Under the pieces are notes generated by a model. The model made no database searches. It worked only from the letters and a program-made list of their open reading frames with translations, and was not told the origin of the DNA. Of a stretch of 64,000 bases of DNA, positions 11,781-23,511 are shown one piece after another. Made by a program: the position numbers and the translations under genes. Within the stretch, counting starts at the first letter, position 1; each line of letters opens with the position of its first letter. This DNA comes from Codonopsis lanceolata (Eukaryota; Streptophyta; Magnoliopsida; Asterales; Campanulaceae), in assembly GCA_013146195.2 (NCBI GenBank), contig CM028379.1, forward strand, positions 87,168,617 to 87,232,616, read 5' to 3'.

Positions 11781-12057
11781 TAATATATTGGGCAAAATCT
11801 GAGCCGGTTCACTTGATTAAGTTTCTAATCGCTAAAGTAACTACTTTTTATTTTAAATCGGAAAAAGTCACTTTTGTACGCGAAATGACTGCGATACCCT
11901 TAATGAACAAGAGACGTATTACGACTAAATACGACAAGTTCGCAGTGCAAAGTAAACTGACATATCGATGACATATTTTTTGCATTGCGACTCCCTTTTT
12001 AATATCGATGAAAATATTTGTCAACCGCAGTGCAAAGACCAAATATACACTGTTGTC

Positions 12058-12059
<2 letters not shown>

Positions 12060-12143
<84 letters not shown>
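12060..12143. repeat. (TA)n microsatellite
   Basis: About 41 TA units lie between two copies of a direct repeat containing ATATTTGTCAA. The open frames of alternating Ile and Tyr over this run on both strands are artefacts. Confidence 0.97.
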
Positions 12144-12151
<8 letters not shown>

Positions 12152-12233
12152 ATATTTGTCAATCGCGGTGTAAAGACCCATATACACTATATATCGATGA
12201 ATATATATCGCGATGCAAAGTTTCCTTCATCAA

Positions 12234-12440
12234 TTAAGTGTTCATTAAGGGTAACGTAGTCATTTTCCTCCAAAAACTGAATTTTGAACCGCAGTTCACG
12301 CGTCTAGTTATCCCTTAAGTGTTCATTAAAGGTAATGTAGTCATTTCCTTCAAAAAAACTGATTTTTGAACCACGGTTCACACAGCTAGTCATCACTTAA
12401 GCGTTCATTAAGGGTAACGTAGTCATTTCCCTCCTAAAAG
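12234..12440. repeat. ~81-bp tandem repeat, about 2.5 copies
   Basis: Units start at 12234, 12315 and 12397 with TTAAGTGTTCATTAAGGG or a close variant, each followed by GTAGTCATTT and the first two by TTTTGAACC. The last unit merges into the right TIR of the MITE, so the tandem repeat is probably an expansion of the subterminal region. Confidence 0.85.
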
Positions 12441-12530
12441 TGACTTTTTCCAGTTGAAAATAAAAACAAGGGACTGGAGTGATTACAATCATGGGAAAAG
12501 GGACTGGCTCGCAATTTTTTCTAATATATT

Positions 12531-13388
12531 CAAGAAAAAATTGTAGGTCGGACTGTTCATGGGATTTTCATCAGTTTTACTCTCATATATTTGTTTCAAA
12601 CCAGCAATGTCCAATTTTAATAAATTTTTCATAAAAATATCCCCCCTAACCACTAAAGAACGGTTTCAGCAGTTTCCACATCCATTGCCACCACCACTCT
12701 TCACTGGAACAACCATGAGCAAGAGTTCCACCACTAATCCTTCCTCAAACTCATCTCGATCCATACCACCATTGTAATTAATCGGTTCTTCACCTCTTTC
12801 CTTAGTCTGCAACCAACTTGAGTTCCTCCCCCGTTTCAAAACCTGTGGATTTTGAGTTTGTTGTAAGACTAAGTGTTATTTTTTCTTTATTTCTCCCATT
12901 TGTCCATTTTAGAATTTTGAGTTTGGTGTATGACTAAGTTATTTTTTTCTTTCCCCTCCCCATCTAGTTTAAGATTCAACTCTCAATTGTTCAATTCGTA
13001 GAAAATGGTTGGGATTTTTGGGTAAAATGCAACATGGTGTTATTGGCCAATATATTGTCAATATGCATAATAATTGTTGATGTTTTTTTTTTTTGTAAAA
13101 TCACAATGCTTTGTCGTCATACGAAATGAATCTAGAAGATAAACATGAAGATGTTATTTTTAAGAACACGTGTGATGCATCTTATGAAACAGACAATGCA
13201 TAAATTTTTAATTGTGATGCATTAACTTTGGAATTGTGATGTATCACACACTCGTTCGAATTTGTAAGGACATAGACGATAAGATATTTTAATCAAGTTG
13301 CACTGACTTGGAATTGCGATGCATTGATTTAAAATTGTGACACATCACACACTTTTTTTTTGAATATTTAAGGGCATAGACGACATTT
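12531..13388. other. AT-rich intergenic DNA, no gene
   Basis: No gene is supported. At 13160-13370, short words such as TTGTGATGCATTAAC and TTGCGATGCATTG recur with TGTATCACACAC. These are weakly organised GATGCAT repeats of unknown nature. Confidence 0.4.
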
Positions 13389-15338
13389 TGATAAGCTTAT
13401 AATTTTCCTTTTTTTCATTATTTTTTAGAATTTTATTGATTAGTTTGAGCTTTGGTTAATGATTTATTGCATTTGAGATCCTATTTTTATATATTTTGTG
13501 CTTCATGTAGGCATCTCAAAGATATTAGAGGTTTTATGGCTCAATACATACAAATCGAGGCAATTCCGGGCTTCAATGCTGAGTTTTGATACTTGTCGTT
13601 AAGATCCGTCAAGTATTCCAAGGCAAAGCAGTCGTAATAGAGGCTAACAGAGGACTAATCTGAGAAGTCTGGAGGGGGAAGGATTGCGGCGCCCTTTCTG
13701 AAGATTACAGGGGCACCGGAGTAAACTTCAAATCTGCAATGGGAGGTCGGCGCTAATCTTCAAATAGCTTCACCTTTTGCGTTGTTGATCTCTGCCTCTT
13801 CCACATCACCCACCAGTCCCTCCTCCCAAACGCTGCCATGTGTCGCCAGTTGCCGCCCACTCCAGCCTTCATGCATGACTCGCGATGGGTGGACCCCAAG
13901 CCTACCTGGCCCAATTCGCTCCACCAGCCGCCATTATGCCCAACCTCCCTCACAGTCGCCGCTTTCACCTTGGATGATCCGCATGCCTCCTGCCTGGATA
14001 ACCCATCCCCTACCATGACCCAAGTCCCATTTCCTTCTTTTTTTTTACCCCCAAAACCCCACTGTCCTTCCCAAACTGCCCCTGGCCTTGTTGGTGACTC
14101 AATCCCTACTCTTTTAATCACTTCAGTCGACCATTTTGAAGGGGAGCCTCCATTTTTTGGGCAGCAACCCTAAAGCTTGCTCAAAACCATTCATTCACCT
14201 CTCCACCCATATTGAAATGCATCTATTTTGAAGGCTTGGAGTATTAAATCAAGGGTCAAGAGATCAAGATTAAGTAAATTCAAACAAGAATTACAACTTT
14301 AATTGGTTTAATTCTTCCACTTTGCTATTTATTTTTATTGTTGCAATTTTTGGGGAAACCTTGCATGCATCTTGATATGTTGATGATGAGCTAAATATAT
14401 TTTTGGATTATGATTATTGTCTATGCTGAATATGATGTTTTAATTTAATTTCTCTCTATATGAAGTATTACTCATATTTTTTTGGTTTTTAGCATTGTGT
14501 GTTTAATGCTTTTAATGAAGTCATGAATCATTAAATGAAACCTAAAATGATAGGATACGAAGCGAAAGTCCTTCCTATTGTTTTGAAAATCGTTATAGTT
14601 GTTTATATCTCTAAAGCACCCGATTATCGAAGGTCGTAGATAGTCATTGGGTGTTTGATCTACCACGGTTATTTTCTCTCCTATGTTATGTTTGTGATGA
14701 AATAAGCCCATAGTTAGGATGAGTGATCGCTAGGTTTGCTATACGTAGCGAAATCCCGTAACAAATATTAGTATGCGTCTGACTACCAAAAATTTGTGTT
14801 AATAAAAATATAGAGAGTTAGATTAAACATTGGCTAGACTAGAAATATCATAATCCTACTTTTTAACCTTGAATTGATGTTGCCGCCGTTTCATCGTCGC
14901 ATTAAATTAGTTTACTTTCTTGCTTTTATTTTGTTTATTTTATTTTTATTTTAAATCTAATTTTCGTTAGCTTAGATAAAATTAGGTGTGCTCAATTTTA
15001 ATACTCCCTCCGTCCCTAAATTATCGTCATCCTTTTCCTTTTTCGTCCGTCCCAAAATAATTGTCCACTTTGAAACTTACCTTTTTAGAACATCACTTTT
15101 ACCACTTTACCCTTATTTTTCACCCTACTTTAATTATGGGCCACATACACATGGGCTTTAAAAGGAAACTACACATTAAACTAATATTAATAATCCAATC
15201 AAATAGGTTTTCTTGCGATCAGATCGCCAGGAACGATAAATTAGGGACGGAGGAGAATCTTAGGATTTATTTATAATTCTATCATTGTGGAATCGACTTG
15301 CTTTTGCTACGATGTCTAAAACCTATCGCTATCGCTCA
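13389..15338 (+). mobile_element. Gypsy-type LTR (probable solo), copy 1
   Basis: The block starting TGATAAGCTTATAATTTTCC is colinear with 59346-61035 over almost its whole length. Shared landmarks are TTTTGTGCTTCATGTAGG, AAATCGAGGCAATTCCGGGC, a GC-rich core with a GGGGCACCGG word, GTCATTGGGTGTTTGATC, TTGCCGCCGTTTCAT and GGATCGACTCG-like words near the end. TG start, length and repetition indicate an LTR. The end words resemble Athila-group gypsy LTR ends as I remember them, so this placement is tentative. The right end, about 15338, is less clear than in copy 2 and no target duplication was resolved. A Stowaway MITE interrupts it at 15004. Open frames of 70-120 codons at 13750-14170 lie in the GC-rich core and look non-coding. 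Confidence 0.7.
15004..15255. mobile_element. Stowaway-like MITE (Tc1/mariner group)
   Basis: The left end is CTCCCTCCGTCCC after TA, and the right end carries the reverse complement GGGACGGAGGAG. CTCCCTCCGTCCC is the canonical Stowaway terminal sequence, and TA is the target. It interrupts the LTR at 13389-15338. The homologous LTR at 59346 continues without interruption here from AATTTTAGTAC to GATTTATTT, so the empty site is available in the same window. Confidence 0.85.
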
Positions 15339-15962
15339 TTGATTTCTATAAAACTCTCTACACAGACTTTAAACCCATGAGGCCAAGTTGACCCCATATA
15401 AAATCCCTAACTACCTCCCTTTCTATCTCGTTTCTAGAAAAACAACATATATTTGCATGTACAGCGAAGACGGAACCTATCAACCACCATCTTACTAAAG
15501 TATTTTACAAATTTAGTGTTTACGATAAACAAATAATTGTAAGAATAGATTACATATTCAATATATATAAATTAATCAAATAATGAAAAATAATATATAT
15601 TTTTCCAGTAACTGCAATGTATAAAAATAAAAATAATTAAATATAAATAAAGAAAAAAAAAGTTAATTATAGAGAATTACATTGAAGAGAAAATTATTGT
15701 GAGACTAAAACATAAGACGGTTCATACTCTCTTTCTTTAGTTATATTTCCTATATTCAATTGAAAATAAAACATTAAATACTTATTAAAAGATGAGAAAT
15801 GAATTAAATTTGAAAACCAATCAAAAAAATTTAATAAACTGCAAACAAATACTATAAGAGATACACAAACAATGAATCTGATTCGAACACAAACAGCTTC
15901 AGATTGACACAAAGCGAATGAAATAATGGTACGTGATCGGACACTAACAATGGGAACCTCAC
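15339..15962. other. AT-rich intergenic DNA, no gene
   Basis: No gene is supported. The 72-codon minus-strand frame at 15694-15912 is hydrophobic and AT-driven, with no recognisable motif. Confidence 0.4.
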
Positions 15963-16740
15963 CACTAGAAAAATGGACTTTAGCAACGAAATTTTCCGTT
16001 GCTAAAGGAGTGATTCCGTCGCTGTTGGCTACCTAGCGACATAATTCTGTCGGTATTCTGTCGGTAGGCCGTTGCTAATCACGCGTCACGTATGTTCGAC
16101 GGGCCCATTTCCATCGCTAAAGGTTAATTTCAGCGACAAATATTCAGTCACTAAAGAATTTCAGCGACGAATTTTTTTCGCTTAAATTCAACCTTTAGCG
16201 AGCTAAAGGTTTTCAAAAGCTAATTAAAATTTAATTTACGTGAATTTCCGTCGCTAAAGGTTTTCAAAAGTTAATTAAAATTTAATATCTCCGACGAAAA
16301 TTCTGTCACTAAAGGTTTTCAAAAGTTAATTAAAATTTAATTTCAACGACGAAAATTCCGTCGCTAAAGGTTTTTAAAACTTAATTTTAGCGACAGAATT
16401 TCCGTCCCTAAAGGTTTTTAAAACTTGATTAAAATTTAATTTTAGTGACGAAAATTCCGTCGCTAAAGGTTTTCATATATTAAATAAAATTGAATTACAG
16501 TGATGGAAATTTTGTCACTAATAATGGAAAAAATTTAAAAAATACATGAAAATCATCAATTATAATTTTTTTTGTACCGATATAAAATTAATACGAAATA
16601 AACAATACTATGAAAGCAATTTAAAAACCTCAAACTCTAAATGTTATTACAATAAAGTACCAAATATATACATACGAAATCAAACAATACTAAATATCAA
16701 TGTACCAACTCAAACAGTGTTGTTGGAAAAAAAAAATAGT
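15963..16740. mobile_element. CACTA (En/Spm) transposon terminus with subterminal repeats
   Basis: The end is CACTAGAAAAATGGAC, matching the CACTA-type terminal inverted repeat. To about 16520 there follow at least eight subterminal units in which AATTCCGTCGCTAAAGG or variants alternate with TTTTCAAAAGTTAATT. Such units are the binding sites for the element's TNPA/TNP1-type protein in En/Spm biology. The opposite terminus was not found and no 3-bp target duplication can be tested. 16541-16740 is AT-rich and may still belong to the element. The En/Spm-like protein fragment at 23.5-24.0 kb may come from the same element. Confidence 0.8.
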
Positions 16741-16991
16741 AGCTAGGATTCAGCCATAACCAATGCAGTTTCCAATGTAGCTTCTGATGAAACTACAATG
16801 GAAGTCACAATGGCCAGAAACTTGTAACAGCGGAAGACTTGATTATAAAGCACGAATTGAAACACAAACTTTTACCAAACAATCTACAAGCTTATACTTG
16901 TAGATCTAGCCTTATGCCAAAAAGATTTCACTAAAAAAATAAGATTTATTTTACAAAAAGAATGTGAAATCACCAAACAAAACACTCTCAC
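16741..16991. other. Flank of LINE insertion, possibly LTR leader
   Basis: The sequence shares the word AATGTAGCTTCT with 23060-23150 on the other side of the LINE, so the two sides were probably one repeat before insertion. The nature of that repeat is uncertain. On the minus strand the right side has a TATA box, so it may be a copia-type LTR. Confidence 0.35.
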
Positions 16992-17201
16992 AAGACAACA
17001 CGTTTTTTTTTTTTTTTTTTTTTAAACACGGCACGATTTTATAAATAACAAAGGAAAACAAACATGAAGGGGACAACCAGCCTTACAGGAAAATGGGGGG
17101 GGGGAGAGCCTAACCTCTAACCAAAATACAAGGATCAACTATAACAACAAACCCAAACAAACCAGACTAAAAGCAAGCCTAACCAAAAACTCATAAAACT
17201 A

Positions 17202-17642
17202 TCAACCTCTCCGGAACTTGTGAATACCCAAAAGATACTGGCGATAGGCACAGAGGACCTGGCGAGGCAACTGCTCAACAACCCTATAAGAAGCACTGGA
17301 CCTATGAATATACGCCGCCGATGCCAGACTCTCAGCTACAGAGTTCCTTTCCCTATGAACATGAGAAATACGATAACCAGTACCTAACTCTCTGCAACTC
17401 TCCAACTTGTACATATATCTCCAAGGAAGCTGATGAGTTCTATTAATACCCATAGTAGCCGTTTTAGAATCCGACTCCACCTCTACATTAACCAAATCAA
17501 GCTCCCTACACATCCGAAGACCATAAGCGAGGGCTGCAATCTCAGCAAACATATTCGTGCCATTACCAAAAAGGCGAGAAAGCCGCGACTAAACTCCCAT
17601 CCCGTCACGAATAATACCTCCACGGTCTCCCCATTTCTTTGA
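17202..17642 (-). pseudogene. LINE RNase H domain (RVT_3)
   Basis: The minus-strand frame 17552-17202 reads FAEIAALAYGLRMCRELDL (catalytic Glu), VESDSKTATMGI (Asp), then HVHRERNSVAESLASAAY. A GGIIRDGMG segment precedes it in another frame near 17590. It is the C-terminal domain of the LINE at 17003-23049, followed by a 3' UTR with GGGGACAACCAGCC. Confidence 0.85.
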
Positions 17643-18169
17643 AGAATTATCCGTATTCGGCTTGAAACCCCGCGAGGTTTTCCCAACGCATCCACATCCC
17701 ACGGCGCTCCGAAACACTGATAATAGGGATATGTAAAGCTAACAAACTAATCCGCCCATGACGCCCCACAGTCACTGACGGGCTGTATATACTGCCCATA
17801 TCAATAATACCCTGACGAATGCAGTGAAAAATATTATCAACCATCATAGGAATGCCTTCAAAAACAGCTTGACATCTACTCTTCCATATTTCCCACTACC
17901 GAAGACAAAAACCCCCCACTAGATTCACGCCAATCTGATATTTGGATGAACAACGGCAAACCAGAGATTCAAATAAATGTAAAAGAGATCCACGCGATAT
18001 CGGTGTATGAAAGACCATCGCAAACCTCTCCCACACAGACTGAGCAACCTCCGATCTCAAAAACAGGTGAGAAATAAATTTCATATGTACAACATACACA
18101 CTTAGAGACAATAGGCACCCCTTTCCTTTGCAACTGAACATCCACCGGAATTGCACCGTGGAACAGACG

Positions 18170-20087
18170 TCAAATGAAGCCACTAACTTTAATAGGAATC
18201 CAAGGCTTCCAGATTTTCGAAGCCCACCGCACATGATGCCCAGGACCACGAATCAAATTATAGAAGGCTGCATTATCAAACTTACCCGAACCTGAACCAG
18301 TGAAGATTAATTTATCTTTAATATGAGGATGTATAGAAACCCGCTTAATTTCAGAATTAAGACTGCTATCAATTAAAGGCAGAAAAGAGTCGATGTCATG
18401 GAAGGCTTCCTTAACAGTAAGCTTCGCATCCGAAGGCAACGGCCCGGTTAAGATAGCTCCACACCAGTTCTCTTGCCATAAAGATATATCACCTGCTCAT
18501 ACAATCCATTGAGTATTATATCTGAGAATCTCCATCTGAGTAGAGATCGCTTTCCAGCCTTTAGAGGCACCCCATAACGAAGAACCCAGCCAAGTACCCA
18601 TATATTTAGACTGAACAAATCCAGCCCATAAACTATCTCCATGTAACGCCGACCAAGCAAGCTTAGCATGAAGACCAGCCATGACATGATGAAGAGACCG
18701 AAGACCCAGGCCACCTTCATTTATAGGCCAGAAAATGGTATCCCAAGCCACCCAATGAGTCTGTCTATCCCCATTCAAACTCCAAAGAAATGAGGCCATA
18801 ACACCTTCAATACGGCGAATAATTGATTTTGGGACTTTAATGGCCGCCAATGTATAGACAGGAATGTTGCACAACACAGCCTTTAACAACGTCAAACGAC
18901 CACCAAAGGATAATAAACGGGATTTCCAGCCTTTGATTTTATTCAGAATACGCTCCACCATATGTTCAAAATAGCTAGTTTTGGACCGACCTTGAAAATG
19001 AGGGATACCCAAATAATGCAATGGAAACTGACGACCCAAACAGCCTGCCCTTCTTTCGATTTGCCGTTGTTTCCTGTTAGAACAATGATTAGAAACATAA
19101 AAGCCACTCTTCATCAAATTAATCAACTGACCCGAAGCTTGCTCATACTTCCGGAGAACCAAACCAAGCCCCTGAATAGAGGACTTCCCCGCATTACAAA
19201 ACACTAACATGTCGTCTGCATATAAAAGATGAGACACAACCACTCCCCCGCGACCATGAGCATACGGCTGAATATAACCCAATTGAATGGCCTTTTGTAT
19301 ATTACGAGATAAAATCTCCTGAGACAAAACGAAAAGAAGCGGGGATAACGGATCACCCTGCCTAACCCCCCGAGTTGATTTAAAATAACCATGACTCGTC
19401 CCATTCAAACGCACCGAATACCAAATATTACTAATCAGTCGAAAAATGAGAGAACAACACCTATTATCAAAACCAAAGGATTGAAGAGCCCTCAGAAGGA
19501 AATCCCATTCCACCCAGTCATATGCCTTGGACATATCAAACTTGAACACAATATTACCACCTCGGATTCTATGATTAATCTTATGAACCAACTCATGCGC
19601 TAAAACCACATTTTCCTTAATACTTCTTCCACGAACAAAGCGCTGTTACGAAGAAATCAAGCAAGCGACCTCGCCGATCTACCAGCCATTATCTTAGAAA
19701 GAATTTTACTTGAGAAGTTACATAAACTAATTGGTCTATAATCTTCAAAATCAACCAGGTCCTTTACTTTAGGCAACGAAACCAGAGTAGTAGTAGACAA
19801 ACCACGGTGAATATCTGCCCCCTAAAGAAATCATGAACAACAGCCATAACATCAGCTCTAATAATGTCCCAGCAGCCACGGAAGAACCACCCTGTAAACC
19901 CATCATTGCCAGGAGCACTATCAGGATTTAAAGAATTGATTGCCTCCACAATTTCAGTCTTCGTAGGGATAGAACTTAACACATTATTATCCTCTAGAGA
20001 AATACCATCGTTCATTGAAAAATAACTCCTCATTAAGTTCATGGTTAGGCGGGAAAAAATAGAAGAGAAAAATTCCACCGCTTTCAA
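18170..20087 (-). pseudogene. LINE ORF2 reverse transcriptase domain
   Basis: The segment 20087-19764 contains LNPDSAPGNDGFTGWFFRG, the RT entry motif. A 370-codon frame at 19609-18497 holds FKFDMSKAYDWVEWDFL, GVRQGDPLSPLLFVL and the catalytic YADD (residues 130-133 of that frame, about 19211-19222), then LHYLGIPHFQGR and GLGLRSLHHVMAGLHAKLAW of the thumb and connection. 18439-18170 continues toward the zf-RVT region, which is scrambled at 17640-18170. A break between 19764 and 19609 includes a stop. Confidence 0.9.
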
Positions 20088-20407
20088 ACCAATGACCGCA
20101 TCATCATCACACCAAGACCCATCCGAATTTTTTAATCGGCGATATTATGTTTTTGCCGATCCGAATACACGCATGAAAGAAGGCGTGTTTCGTTCCTCGT
20201 CCCTCAACCAGGCTTTGATGCGCCTTTTTATTCTGACATCTCGTTCTCCCACGATACATTGAGCCAATTGCACCTTAATATTTTGTAACTCTTGCACAGT
20301 CTCGTCTAACCCATGCTGCTGCAACTCCACTTCCAGCCATAAAATATTATCCTGGTGAGCCGAGATCATACGTTGAACATTACCAAATACACTCCAGTTC
20401 CATTGCT

Positions 20408-21241
20408 TTAATTCCTTCCCGAGAAAATGTAACTTTTTGTGCAATACCTCCATAGGATTACCAAGATAGACCTGCGCCATTGAGCCGCTACAAAACTTAG
20501 GAAATCGGCGTGGTCCAGGTTGAAACCGAAAAGCCCTCTACCCCTTTTGATATCAGGAAACTCCACTAATAAAGGGGCATGGTCAGAAATAGATCGAGCC
20601 AAATGAGAGACCCGAATATTAGGAAAAGTCGCCTTATAAGCCCCATTGATCAAAACACAGTCCAGTCGTTGCCAAATCCTAGAACCATTATGGTGATCAT
20701 TATACCATGTAAAAATACTACCTTCATAACCCGCATCCTCCAAACCCGCCGCATGACTAAAATCTACAAAATCATTCATACTATAGTAATCCCATCCTCT
20801 CCCTCCCAATTTCTCAACCGTATGCATGATGGTATTAAAATCCCCGCCCACCAACCAAGGCTCAGGAAATCTGGAAGTTGTAGTAGTTAGGTTCCTCCAT
20901 AACTCTTGGCGACCAATACGGGTATATTGAGCATACACAAAGGAAGCCAACATGCTCTTATCTCCTTGCCCAACTCGAACCGTAATATGTTGGGACGTAG
21001 CCTCAATAAACAAAACCGACACATAATCCTCCCAGAAAAGCCAAATCTGCGAATTAACTAGATTATTCTGAAGACAATGATCAAATCTCAACTACTTGGC
21101 AACCTTGCTAATCCTCTCTCCCCCAAGTTTCGGCTCCAGAATAGCAAACACAAAAGGTTTATGTTGAGCTTTCAGAACCTTTAAATAATCCGTAGTGTCT
21201 CTATTTCCAACCCCACGGGCATTCCAAATAATTATCGACAT
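20408..21241 (-). pseudogene. LINE ORF2 endonuclease domain
   Basis: An ATG at 21241 on the minus strand begins MSIIIWNARGVGNRDTT, the start of plant L1 APE-type endonuclease. After a stop near 21092 the frame 21091-20408 continues with VGGDFNTIMHT (catalytic Asp/Asn), AGLEDAGYEGSIFTWYN, RIWQRLDCVLIN and HLARSISDHAPLL (catalytic Asp/His). Downstream is the usual linker before RT. The enzyme would nick the target for target-primed reverse transcription. It is disabled by the internal stop. Confidence 0.85.
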
Positions 21242-21512
21242 AAAAACTATCGAGTTGATGCACACACTTTGGACTTCGCCCTAGTTTTCCTAGCATTCCG
21301 CTTAATAAATTTGTCTTGAGTAACTTTTTTCATACGCCGCTTGCAATATTCCACAAACTCAGGTTTAATAGGTAAACCACCTCCTGTATCCCACGATAAA
21401 GTCCGGCTCAATTCTACACCTTCCTCCCCGAAGTCGCCACCCGTGGAATACGCCTTGCCCATATTATGAGGTCGTGTTCGATAAATCTCTGCCCAAACTG
21501 AATCTAAATCAA

Positions 21513-22898
21513 TCACTGCCTTTGGCTTCCCATCACCTTCATCGAATCAGTTCTATGTTGTATCTCAATCTCACCTTCCTCGTTAGTATTGGATAAAATA
21601 TCGAAGGGGTTACAACTGGTAACCCCCTCCTCCTGTCCACCCCGTTGAACCGAAGCCTCACCTATTGGATTCTTGTGTATCCCTTTACTTTCAGCTGCTA
21701 TGTGAACACCCCGCTTAGAAGGACCTTCATTAACCTTTTTAGAATTGTTATTATCAACCTTCCTGAACACGGTATCTATAGGAACCAGATTAGACCTTTC
21801 GTCGTTATTGATACCCCCACTGGAAGTACCATCAATGACCACTTTCTCCTTAGCTTTCCCATTATCATCCTTTGCTCTAGATGTAGATCCCAAATTCTCA
21901 CCCCTTTTTAAAATGGTAGGAACCCAAAGTTGTCTGGAGCTACTAGGAATAAAATTAACCTCAGCCGCCACTCCTTTTGAAGGAATCTCAGAATTCTTCC
22001 CAGCTAAATCCTCATGTTGAGACTTATCTCCTTTATTGTTAATATCTTTATTACCGGATGGTTCATAAATACGTTTCCCTTTCCGAAAATGTATTTTTTG
22101 ATGACCGAGCAAGCCACAACCCTCACAAAACGCAATGTTGCCCTCAAATTCAAGAGCCTGCCAAAAACCTTCCTCCTTGGACATGCCAATCCAAAGGCGT
22201 GATGGCAACGTCTTAGATACATCCACCTCCACACATATACGGGCATACATGGGTCTCGAGGCGCCAAAGTCTTCTCATCGGCGCTAAGAAAGTGTCCCAA
22301 AGAATTACCAATCTGCTGCAAGGCGTAAATAGATGAAGCGGCGGATAATGCGGCCTAATCCATATAAAGCAACCTTTGTACTATCCTTTTTAAAGCAAAA
22401 TCCGCCGACCAACGGAATGATCGGTACATACATGTATTGATCATATGGGACTCCTTAGATAGAGCCCTAACCATGTCTTCTGCCGAGGGATAAATGAACC
22501 ATGGCGTGCGTGGGATCTAATAAACCCACCACAAAGGGTTACGTCAGTTTCCATGAAGCAGCGATATGTTCCTGTATAACAACTATGGATGGCCTGCCCA
22601 TCGAAAATTTGAGAATGATGGTGTTGGCCATTTCTTTCTCAGCCGTTTCCAGTTCCAAAGGGGTAAACAACACACCTGATTCATCCAAGATTGAGATCGC
22701 TGGTCTTGGAACTAGTGGAATGTCACGCAGGACCGGAGGGTGGTTAGGGTTGGCTCCTACGATAGGAGTTGGTTGCCCAACCATTGATGCATACGTTCGG
22801 GGAAGAGGGACGGACTGTGAAGTAGAGATTGGCGGCTGAACCTGGATAGGAGGCGGCTCCTCCATAGAATCAGATTCATGCGGCATGCACCAAAACAA
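21513..22898 (-). pseudogene. LINE ORF1 (DUF4283 plus CCHC knuckle), frameshifted
   Basis: Three overlapping minus-strand frames together make an ORF1 RNA-binding protein. The first (22898-22539) contains a Pro-rich start and VLFTPLELETAEKEMANTI, the DUF4283 entry. The second (22321-22004) and third (22250-21513) continue with VYARICVEVDVSKTLPSRLWI and then FCEGCGLLGHQKIHF. The last is a zf-CCHC_4 knuckle, C-x2-C-x4-H, whose fourth ligand is lost. The rest is a Lys/Ser-rich disordered tail. Frameshifts lie near 22500 and 22250. A likely start is MEEPPPI, about 22862. It would bind LINE RNA to form the retrotransposition particle. Confidence 0.8.
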
Positions 22899-23059
22899 AG
22901 AGACGCAGAGAGAATTCTAGAGAGAGAGAAGTCTAGAGATAGAGTACCCTTGCGTCTCTAAGATAAAACGTCTTGGAGAGCAAAAACCCCACAGAAAACA
23001 GGTAGAACAAACGTGGGAAGAAACAAACAACTTCCTAAAATCAGCTAGGAAGACAAAAC

Positions 23060-23511
23060 AGCATCAGCTCTCAATGTAGCTTCTAGTGTTGTAACATCCA
23101 AAGCTACAATGTAGCTTCTAGTGTTGTAACATCCAAAGCTACAATCAGAATCTACACAAAGCTGGAAATCTGAAACTGCTTCAGGAACTCAATATTCTGC
23201 TCTCAGCTTTCTGGAATCACTCTCTCTATCCGTCCAGCCGTGTCCAAGCCTCTTATTTATAATGTGGAGGAACCCTACACACAATAAATAATCCAACTCT
23301 AAGAAGAACAAGGATTAGAGTTTGGAATAAAATCTACATACCATATCTCTTAAATTTTATTACCATGTAGCCAAGGATTCTAGAGGCACGGTTTAGGGAG
23401 GATTTTTGACAAGATTTTGTTTCCAAAATAATGCCTAAACTTTAGAACCAAGGAAACCACAATCTAATTACAGATTTAGTTACCAAAAATTCCAAACTTG
23501 TCTAATTGTAT
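23060..23511 (-). promoter_or_regulatory. TATA-bearing leader, possibly an LTR; 32-bp tandem duplication
   Basis: The minus strand at about 23255-23275 reads CATTATAAATAAGAGGC, a good plant TATA box, followed by GAGAGAGTG-type leader sequence. At about 23073-23150 a ~34-bp unit containing GTAGCTTCTAGTGTTGTAAC is tandemly doubled. It may be U3/R of a copia LTR split by the LINE at 17003-23049. I could not define LTR ends. Confidence 0.35.

Larger units (their letters stand above)
11790..12521. mobile_element. MULE-type MITE with perfect 9-bp target duplication
   Basis: The 732-bp non-coding element is flanked by taatatatt at 11781-11789 and again at 12522-12530. The ends are inverted repeats of about 110 bp. 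The left arm contains GGAAAAAGTCACTTTT and ACCCTTAATGAAC, and the right arm contains the reverse complements. The 9-bp duplication points to Mutator-like transposition. The interior is a set of local repeats: a 54-bp direct repeat containing ATATCGATGAA, a long TA microsatellite, and an ~81-bp tandem repeat that partly overlaps the right TIR. Confidence 0.8.
17003..23049 (-). mobile_element. Near full-length L1-type LINE on the minus strand
   Basis: The ~6.05-kb element ends in a 21-base T run (17003-17023, the poly(A) tail on the minus strand). A possible target duplication is AAGACAACAC at 16992-17001 against AAGACAAAAC at 23050-23059 (9 of 10). Reading leftward it has a CT-rich 5' leader (about 22900-23049), ORF1 with DUF4283 and a zinc knuckle, and ORF2 with endonuclease, reverse transcriptase, zf-RVT and RNase H domains. 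All parts are in the right order, but each is broken by stops and frameshifts. It is a dead copy of a plant L1-clade LINE. Confidence 0.85.

Noticed and set aside
11968..12259. Open frames of alternating Ile/Tyr on both strands
   Set aside because: They are translations of the TA microsatellite.
13753..14173. Overlapping 78-122-codon ORFs on both strands
   Set aside because: They fall in the GC-rich core of an LTR, whose second copy (59640-60200) does not preserve these frames.
18962..20890. Several plus-strand ORFs of 70-103 codons
   Set aside because: They are antisense shadows of the minus-strand LINE ORF2.
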